This document shows positions 57,741 through 64,000 of a stretch of DNA of 64,000 bases, one piece after another. Each line of letters starts with the position of its first letter. Position 1 is the stretch's first letter. The position numbers and the translations under genes are program-made. Under the pieces are notes generated by a model. That model did no database searches. It was given only the letters and a program-made list of their open reading frames with translations, and had not been told where the DNA came from. Source of the DNA: Lasiosphaeris hirsuta (lineage: Eukaryota; Ascomycota; Sordariomycetes; Sordariales; Lasiosphaeriaceae); the NCBI GenBank assembly GCA_030549175.1, contig JAUKUA010000005.1:3286001-3350000 (forward strand), in the 5' to 3' direction.

Positions 57741-58819
57741 ACAACTCGATAGCTGCATAATAATGCACCCCGTGTCGTGGCGACAGCATCTACGAAGAAA
57801 TCTGCTGAGTTCTCATTACCTGTAACCCAAACCATAGAACGCATTCTCCTGTACAGCACGGTACCTAGCTACAATACAGTACTCCAGCTACCAACAGCGC
57901 CCACACATCGCGGCCTACCGAGATGCTTCGCGGCAAACACACGTTACTGCGTCTGGACTCGGCATCACCCACCGGCCTTGTCTCCACTACATCAACGCCA
58001 TTAGGGACAGCGTGTCAGGGCAGATAGCCCCAGGCTCCATCCTCATCGCCTCCTAACCTGTACCTCCAGCTCCTAAGCTCCTCCCCCACTTCGATCCTGA
58101 AGCAGCAGGGCAAGATTGTGATGTCCTTGGCTGGAGCCGCTATAACCTGCTATTCCAGCTTCTTCTCACGAGCCTTCTTGGCTTTGCTGAACACCGTCTT
58201 CACATTGTGTGCTTCGCAATCACCATACAGTCTTTCCTCATGCAAAGAGGTAACCCATACTTCGACTGTATCCTCGCGGGACATTTCGATGATGCTGCTG
58301 CCGCCACTTAGACTCCGTGCGCTTGTCGCGTGTCTAGGGGATGATCGATCCGCTTCGGCGGTAGTAGGTGTGTCCCGAATGACCGCCGGTGGGGCGTGGC
58401 CGTCGCCGTACTGCAGCTACCAACGTTGTTAAGATCATCATCCATCTGCCGTTACGACCGTTGCACAACTAATCGTCCGCCAGGGATATTGGTAGACATT
58501 ATCAGCACGTTAATGGACGGCGTTAGCGACCGTTGCCAAGCGATTTCCACAACACCTCAGAGCCGGCATAAACCGCGAATATCCCATGTCAGGCTGCCCT
58601 ACGCCCGAGGGGCAACTCGGCGGCCAGCGTGTTGAATCGCCTTGGGTAGATGAGAGCCACTCGGGGCGCTGACTCGGCAAATCGCTTGTCGATTCCGGTG
58701 GGAATACCTCCACGGTCGATGAATCACGGTCGCTCGGGAAGAGAATGGTTACGAATTGCGACTGTGCGGCGGCTTTAACTTGGGTCACGGGATCGGACAG
58801 ACACTCGCGTAGACAATCG
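57741..58819. other. Gene-free accessory DNA
   Basis: Short ORFs on both strands (for example minus 58510-58845, starting MTVILAPETDCLRECLSDPV) have no recognised domain. That minus ORF begins inside the inverted duplicate, at the position equivalent to the NB-ARC leader, so it may be a second decayed gene of similar origin. Confidence 0.4.
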
Positions 58820-59075
58820 GTTTCGGGGGCTAAAATTACAGTCAAGACGGATCGTTACTCTCGTGGCGTGGGCAGCTGCCGAGGCGGGACCGCCTCTTCA
58901 GCCTGAGCTAGGTTCTAGCCACCAGTGTGGCTTGACGAATGACTTAGACACTGACGAGGGGACCCGCGATGTGACTTCGAGAAGCGGATAACTTCGCGCC
59001 GACAAGTCGTAACGCCAAAACGAATTGATAGCCCCACAACTCGCTCCGTCCTAACATGAACAGATCTATGTTATA
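58820..59075 (-). repeat. Inverted duplicate, copy outside the TIR element
   Basis: The reverse complement aligns with 55632-55880 over about 250 bp, including GATCTGTTCATG, GGACGGAGCGAGTTGTGG, GTCGGCGCGAAGTTATCCGC, CAAGCCACACTGG and GGCTGAAGAGGCGG. It ends close to the Tc1/mariner relic. Confidence 0.75.
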
Positions 59076-59219
59076 ATACTCCGTGACTTTTCCAATGACG
59101 TGATAGCCGAAAGTATCGAGTATAGTGAGCACACAGTCCACAGAATCCGATCGAGAGTCCAACGATTCGGAACCATGACAAGCCCCCCGAACCACACTGG
59201 CCGTGAGGCAAAGCTCACC

Positions 59220-60005
59220 CCTCTGATACACGATACATTGTTTAAATAGCTAACGAAGCGACCCGATATATTCCGATATAAGATGATCAATTTCCTAAAC
59301 GATAGTTTCGGCCTCGAGGTATCCCCTACCACCATTTCTCGAACGCTAAAGACAGAAAGATAGACCAGAAAGTTAAACGGCCGCGTAACGAAGCAGCGGA
59401 ACTATGACCTACGTAAACTATATCTATATAAACTCTCTGATTGCCGCTCGTATCAACTAGTCTTTATCGACGAGTCTAGCTGTGACAAACGGAGTAGACA
59501 CCGACGCCAGGGATAGACACCGAGCGGGGCAACGCCGATACAGGTTAACGAGTTCAACCGCGAACAAAGATATCAGATTCTTACCTCGTATACACAAAAT
59601 GGCGTAGAGCTTACACGCATCTACACTGGATCTACTGATGCCGTAATATTTAAGGATTTTATTAAGTAACTACTACAACATTATAATAAATAGCCGACGC
59701 CGAAGTCCGTCCTTATAATAGATAACACCTCTATCCATCGCTCCGAGAGGCTTGAGCGAATGTACGCCGAGGCTGGGGTAAGACTCCTTAAACTAGTACC
59801 ATACTCGCTAGATATAAACCCGATCGAGAAGCTTTTTGTGGAGATTAAGACATACATCAAACAGTAGCGGCACAACTATGCCGATCTCTTTAAGAGGGAT
59901 TTTAAGACGTATTTGAGGATGTGTATTAACATTGTGGGCTCTCGGGTAGCAAGTGCTGAAGCTCACTTTCGTCACTCTGGTATTTATATCGAGTACCCTT
60001 CTTAA
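59220..60005 (+). mobile_element. RIP-mutated Tc1/mariner transposase relic
   Basis: One plus-strand frame (ATG at 59283, open family-like sequence from about 59220, TAA 60003-60005) reads as a fungal Tc1-type transposase: KRPDIFRYKMINFLNDSFGL, VFIDESSCDKRSRHR, REQRYQILTSYTQNGVELTR, VLIIDNTSIHRSERL, KLVPYSLDINPIEKLFVEIK and AEAHFRHSGIYIEYP. Catalytic Asp (FIDES), Asp (IIDN) and Glu (NPIE) remain. In-frame stops lie at 59247, 59361, 59514, 59667, 59691 and 59865. Most fall where relatives have Trp or Gln, each explained by one or two C:G-to-T:A transitions. There are no indels over about 240 codons, so decay is by point mutation only. PYSLD has Leu for the usual Pro, also a C-to-T change. TIRs were not located. 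Confidence 0.88.
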
Positions 60006-60487
60006 TACCCTTCCGAATAGTTATATAGAACAAATAGAATAGACTACCTATATCCGAATCTATATCTACACTTTATCTAGCTAAGCCTTGACTTACTAAC
60101 AAACTGGATAGCGATCCCTCGCTTAATACCCTTCGTAGCAAGGGAGCTGGCCTTAACATCCTAGGCGGAGTAGAGCCGCTTAAGATCGAGACCATCTTCT
60201 AATGTAATCCTACAGGTATCTCGGTAACTATCTTTCCAACTCGGATCAACTACCCGTACGTAGAGCCACTTATAATAACTGTACAGCGATTGATCAATCG
60301 GGGGTGGTATGTCAAGCTTAGGGGCATGCCAAAAGTACGTCGAGTCTCGAGTCTCTGGAGTCGACCCCGTGGACCAGCTGACCGACTCCTAGTTACAACG
60401 TGTAGGCATGATATTCGTAATGTGAATTGGAGGTACACTTTCGGAGAAGGACACTTGCCGCTTCCTCTTCCTACGCTTAGAGTCCTT
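60006..60487. other. A/T-richer flank of the Tc1 relic
   Basis: About 480 bp without a recognisable gene. It may contain the element's 3' end, but no inverted terminal repeat was identified. Confidence 0.4.
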
Positions 60488-61369
60488 TTACTCCTTGGCG
60501 TAGATCAACTCGCGGATCCAAGGTGGCACATCTCCGTGTGTCCTCAGCATGTTGCCTTCCTCGGCGTAGTCGACAAGCTTTGTTAAAACACTGGTGTCAA
60601 GTTTATAATGCTTCCTGTCATCTGGATCATGCCAGCAGTATGTTCCTTGGCATGGAGGCCCGGTGCACCGCATAAGACTATAAACTTCCTTCCAAACAGT
60701 GGCTAGGCCCGCAGCTTCTTGTTCTTCGAGGAGCTCCGCCCTTTCAGCGAGCTGTGTAGCCGTCACCCCTCCTCGTCTCGTGGTCTGCTGCGTCCTTACA
60801 TTAGCTACTTGTGTTGTCTCCTTGTATATGAACGATATCTCGATCCTCAGCTTCTTTCCCTCAAGGAGAAGATAGCTCCATGCCACCAGCTAACCCTCAA
60901 CCACCTCCCAGTCAATGTCCAGCTCATCGAAGCGCTTCGTCAAATCTCGCTGGGACCGGTCGGTCACGGACACGATGATGTTCGTCTCGTCCGGTTCGTA
61001 GCACTTGTTCCGCGGCGTCTTCTTCACCAAAAGCTGCTGTAGCTTCGGCTTCAGAGTCTGGTCCTAAAACGCGCCCGGCGCCAGCACGAGGTTCTGCTCT
61101 GTATCGTTTGTAAGCTTAGACAGTCTTCCTTTCTTCAGCAACATTTTCCATTCGATGGAGTAAGTGATGCACGTGGGCGGGAATTCATTGTATGGCAGGC
61201 TGGGGTTCCAGTCGGCTAGCTGGAGCAGAGGCAGTCCCGGTCTCCGTCTTTACGTCTGATCCTGCGGGGCCGGACTCGTGCTGCGGCTGTCATAGGCGAG
61301 TTCAGGGGTGCGGTAGTCGAGATCCTACTCGTTGTACCACTGGCTGATATCGAAGCTGGGGTTGGACAT
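60488..61369 (-). pseudogene. Gene of unknown function, 293 codons, killed by four in-frame stops
   Basis: A single minus-strand frame from ATG 61367-61369 to TAA 60488-60490 stays in register over 294 codons, with stops only at codons 15 (61325-61327), 40 (61250-61252), 102 (61064-61066) and 160 (60890-60892). Three sit at likely former Gln codons (CAG/CAA to TAG/TAA); the third may have been Trp or Gln. The translation is protein-like: MSNPSFDISQWYNE, LQLADWNPSLPYNEFPPTCI, DQTLKPKLQQLLVKKTP, RSQRDLTKRFDELDIDWEVV, AWSYLLLEGKKLRIEISFIY, ATQLAERAELLEEQEAAG and a Cys-rich end CTGPPCQGTYCWHDPDDRKH. It resembles a multi-copy Pezizomycotina family that I cannot assign a role. The absence of indels suggests RIP-type mutation of a duplicated gene. 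Confidence 0.75.
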
Positions 61370-62274
61370 TGTGGCAACTTCTTACTGTAGGGAAGGCGAA
61401 TCTGGCGCCGACGATGACTCAAAGGAGCCCAGGGCCGGCCGTCAGCCCTTCACGTAAGGGTGCCGAGAAAACGGCCGCCACCGCTCATTTAGCCGAAGAT
61501 CAACCGCAGCCCACCACGCTCTTACCCGCAGAACTTTCGCAGGACGTCGGCCCCTCAATGGTTGTGCAGCTTGCGACTTCAACAACATCACGGATTCGCC
61601 GCATTGTCGCGCGTTCCGTTCTGGAACAGTTGATTTGCAGCTTGCTAATTCCTCGCAGATCTAGTCACCGCTCGACGCCGGCAGTTACGCTGCCATGCTA
61701 TCTGACTGAACACCAACTCCCTCAGCTCGCCAGCTTCTTTCCGAATTTCTTTCTGCTGATCGCCGCCCTTCAATTAGCCTCCCGACTCCTATTTCCACAC
61801 ACCGCCGCCCGTTCGTTCGGTGATTCGTTCGACGACACTTGACAGTAGTCCGCGCTACGCTCTAGCTACTAGCGCTACTCTTCGCTCTGACGGTACCACC
61901 TGCCGGCAGTCCCTGCGCCCGTTCTGACCGCGTTTCGCATCACCTTCGACATCCCCAATATGCCGCATCTCGCTATTGTGACACCGAGCTGCTATTATCA
62001 GCTGCACTTGTGCGACCACACAAGCAAACTGAAGGAATGTGTGGTATATTCGTGATGTGGAAGAACCTTGCACTTAAAAGAGTTTTTCGTGGGCAAGGTG
62101 CCAGCTAAAGTAGTGGGCAGAACCCATGGAGGGCCCCACTTCCATGTGGGGCCTCACAGCACTCGCTACTAGCTTCCTTAGGCAATAAATTATGGATGGG
62201 GATGCCAGAAGCATCTTGAAAGTGCTCGAATATTGCTGCTGTCTAGCTGTTCTGTTCCACTGGTAATGTTGTGA
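61370..62274. other. Gene-free region
   Basis: An ORF at 61369-61842 (plus) overlaps the start of the dead gene and has no domain. Nothing else is recognised. Confidence 0.4.
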
Positions 62275-62545
62275 ATGAAACTTCAGCTCATCTGCCCCTT
62301 CTCGTACTGGACTCCGAAGCGAGTCGGGGGCGGCCTGTGTCGTAATGCGGGCGTCCGGGATTTCGGCGGGATCTCGATTGTCCTCTTTTGCGGGGATTTC
62401 CACAAGTTCCGTCCAGTACATGAGAGATCGATCCTCCTCCCCAGCTCGGCGACGCCTGCACGATAAGGCGCACGCCCTTTGGAGTAAGGTCACTACCGTC
62501 GTGGTGCTGAACGAACAGGTCTAGACGGCTGGCACCAGCTGCAGG
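62275..62545 (+). mobile_element. Helitron/PIF1-type helicase fragment
   Basis: The plus strand reads GGISIVLFCGDFHKFRPVHE then RSILLPS, the motif-II/III region (..GGIPVVIFCGDFxQFRPV..) of PIF1-like helicases carried by fungal Helitrons. One frame change later (near 62455) KAHALWSKVTTVVVLNEQV continues the same family, followed by TAG. Upstream Walker motifs and the Rep domain are absent. It is a short dead fragment; Helitron origin is inferred from family resemblance only. Confidence 0.6.
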
Positions 62546-63567
62546 CGCCCGAGACATTGACGTTGCCTATTGCTGCTGCTAGGATGTTTGGGAGGACTGT
62601 CAGGTCGGAGAAGTACCAGACTGTGTGAGCTATGATGATGTAGTGGAAGACTTCCGTGGTGGACTCGAGGTGCCCTCGGCCGTCGACCTGAATGAAGGTG
62701 ATTTGTTTGCTGATGGGAGACTTCTTGATGTCTTCCTGGGCAAGGCCGAGAGGAGGTGCTCCGTAACCCGGCGGCATGGGATCGGTGGTGACGACGTGGC
62801 CGGCTGGGCCGCCAGTTTTTAACCATAAAAGCTTGCTTCCCTGTTGCCACGATTCAACAGCCAGCACGTCTCTTTTGCCGGCCTGTGATATGTTCGGCGA
62901 AACACTGTTGTCTACCTGGCAGGGGAGTCTTCGTGGGGGGTGGTTGCGCTACGTGGTAGAGGACCGACTGTTTGCATCGAAGGCAAACGCCTATCGGCTA
63001 GGCGTGTAGTTAACGGGCCGGAGACTTGAGGGCATAATGGGTTTAGATGTGGTTGGTAGGGCTGGATCGGAAGGGTTTGTACCTGCATCACAGCTGAAGC
63101 TCTTGGCCGTTGTCTTGGTGGTAGAATCGATAATTACGGTAAGACGATGTGCATGGTCGAGAGGTCGCCGGTGATAGTGGCCAGGTCGAGCTTACCGTTG
63201 TTGTTGCCAAGATGCCGTCGGCGGAGACCGACACGCACGAGAGGTTCGAGGCTGAATGGTTGTCCTCGCTCCCGACCTGTGACGTCATCATCGTGTTGGA
63301 GTCGGTGACCACCACAGCGCTCTTTCCACATCTGCCGCCCAGAGAGTTACATGCAATATGGTTGGCTAGGGGGCCGGATAGTCAGAGCAGCAACCAAAGG
63401 CGACATGTTGTCAGAAGAAAGGCATCGAAGCAACTAGAACGCGCTTGAATAAGGTAATAACTATATAGTGACTCGCCCTCCCAGACCCTTCCTGTGGCAC
63501 GCTATGAGAAGAAAAATATAAGAGGATGACACAGAGCAAGTGAAGCAAAAGACGAATGTGCCTTTAC
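62546..63567. other. Unclassified degenerate sequence
   Basis: The minus strand carries ORFs at 62493-62867 (GPAGHVVTTDPMPPGYGAPP..) and 63088-63331 (GNNNGKLDLATITGDLSTMH in one frame) that read somewhat protein-like. The second loosely recalls an FG-GAP/VCBS-type repeat. I do not claim a gene. The sequence becomes A/T-rich near 63430-63560, before the TPR gene's stop. Confidence 0.35.
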
Positions 63568-64000
63568 CTAGGAATCGGAATTACTCTTCGTCCTCGCTTT
63601 AAGCAGCCTCCGGAGGTTATTCTTGCTCCTAAGCGTGTCGGGATGCTCCTCGCCCAAGGCCTTCTCCCTAAGCTGCAGCGCCTGCCGATGCATCTGCTCG
63701 GCCTCCTCGTACTTCCCCTGGCTATCAAGTATAACTGCAAGGTTGTTCATGCTGCTAAGCGTGTCGGGATGCTCCTCGCCCAAGGCCTTCTCCCTAAGCT
63801 GCAGCGCCTGCCGATGCATCTGCTCGGCCTCCTCGTACTTCCCCTGGCGATTAAGCACATTTGCAAGGTTGTTCATGCTGCTAAGCGTGTCGGGATGCTC
63901 CTCGCCCAAGGCCTTCTCCCAGAGCTGCAGCGCCTGCCGATGCATCTGCTCGGCCTCCTCGTACTTCCCCTGGCGATCAAGTATAACTGCAAGGTTGCTC
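63568..64000 (-). CDS. TPR-repeat C-terminus of an NLR-type (NB-ARC/TPR, kinesin-light-chain-like) protein, partial
   Basis: The minus-strand frame enters from beyond the window (first full codon 63999) and ends at 63568-63570, giving 143 residues. It consists of 42-residue TPRs of kinesin-light-chain type: QGKYEEAEQMHRQALQLREK then ALGEEHPDTLSSMNNLA, three full units plus a partial one, ending LRSKNNLRRLLKARTKSNSD. Units are spaced 126 bp and nearly identical at DNA level. In fungi such arrays form the C-terminal sensor of STAND/NLR proteins with NB-ARC or NACHT cores. The core is outside the window, so the class is inferred. No stops interrupt it, unlike the NLR relics nearby. Confidence 0.85.
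   Translation of the reverse strand, partial: SNLAVILDRQGKYEEAEQMHRQALQLWEKALGEEHPDTLSSMNNLANVLNRQGKYEEAEQMHRQALQLREKALGEEHPDTLSSMNNLAVILDSQGKYEEAEQMHRQALQLREKALGEEHPDTLRSKNNLRRLLKARTKSNSDS

Noticed and set aside
8700..64000. CRISPR arrays, operons, ribosome-binding sites
   Set aside because: The DNA is eukaryotic; the tandem repeats at 33.4 kb and 63.6 kb are a hairpin array and TPR coding repeats, not spacer arrays.

Overview
The window is genomic DNA of a filamentous ascomycete (Pezizomycotina, most likely Sordariomycetes). GC-rich genes carry short GT-AG introns of about 45-70 bp, many with CTAAC-like branch sites. The gene content is typically fungal: a Zn2Cys6 regulator, Kti12, Sec63, Erf4, an ABCC pump, and HET, NACHT and NB-ARC relics. 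Dead transposons carry C:G-to-T:A nonsense mutations of the kind left by repeat-induced point mutation (RIP). Nothing suggests plasmid, phage or bacterial DNA.

From 1 to 21.7 kb lies a conserved housekeeping block: the end of an EF-hand light-chain-like protein, a DNAJC7-type TPR/J co-chaperone, SEC63, a split tRNA-Thr(AGT), a GOST/Ptm1-type seven-helix protein, a PPIL2-type U-box cyclophilin, a Zn2Cys6 transcription factor with a long gene-free upstream region, and KTI12, whose first exon is only six bases. From 22 to 26 kb is a patch of decay: a RIP-mutated pogo transposase, a HET-domain pseudogene and a broken aspartic protease with altered catalytic motifs. From 26 to 38 kb are an ABCC transporter, an HNH-type protein with a one-base frameshift, an integral membrane protein and a DHCR24-like FAD oxidoreductase. 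These are followed by a NACHT pseudogene and, around 33 and 40 kb, a dispersed repeat and a hairpin-rich 32-bp tandem array. From 41.7 to 53.8 kb are three conserved genes: a DUF4203-type membrane protein, a fungal membrane/coiled-coil protein and ERF4.

From 54.5 kb to the end the DNA is accessory. The main structure is a 2.9-kb element (54592-57488) with terminal inverted repeats of about 430 bp and a TA on each side, carrying a degenerate NB-ARC gene fragment. A third copy of its end begins two bases after its right edge. Further on are an inverted duplicate of its interior, a RIP-killed Tc1/mariner transposase, a 293-codon gene of unknown function killed by four in-frame stops, a Helitron/PIF1-type helicase fragment and, at the window edge, the C-terminus of a TPR-repeat protein of the fungal NLR type with near-identical 126-bp repeats. 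Together with the HET and NACHT relics this makes the window rich in remains of fungal self/non-self recognition genes next to TE debris. Exon joins were inferred by eye from splice signals, reading frame and family resemblance. No alignment or transcript data were used.
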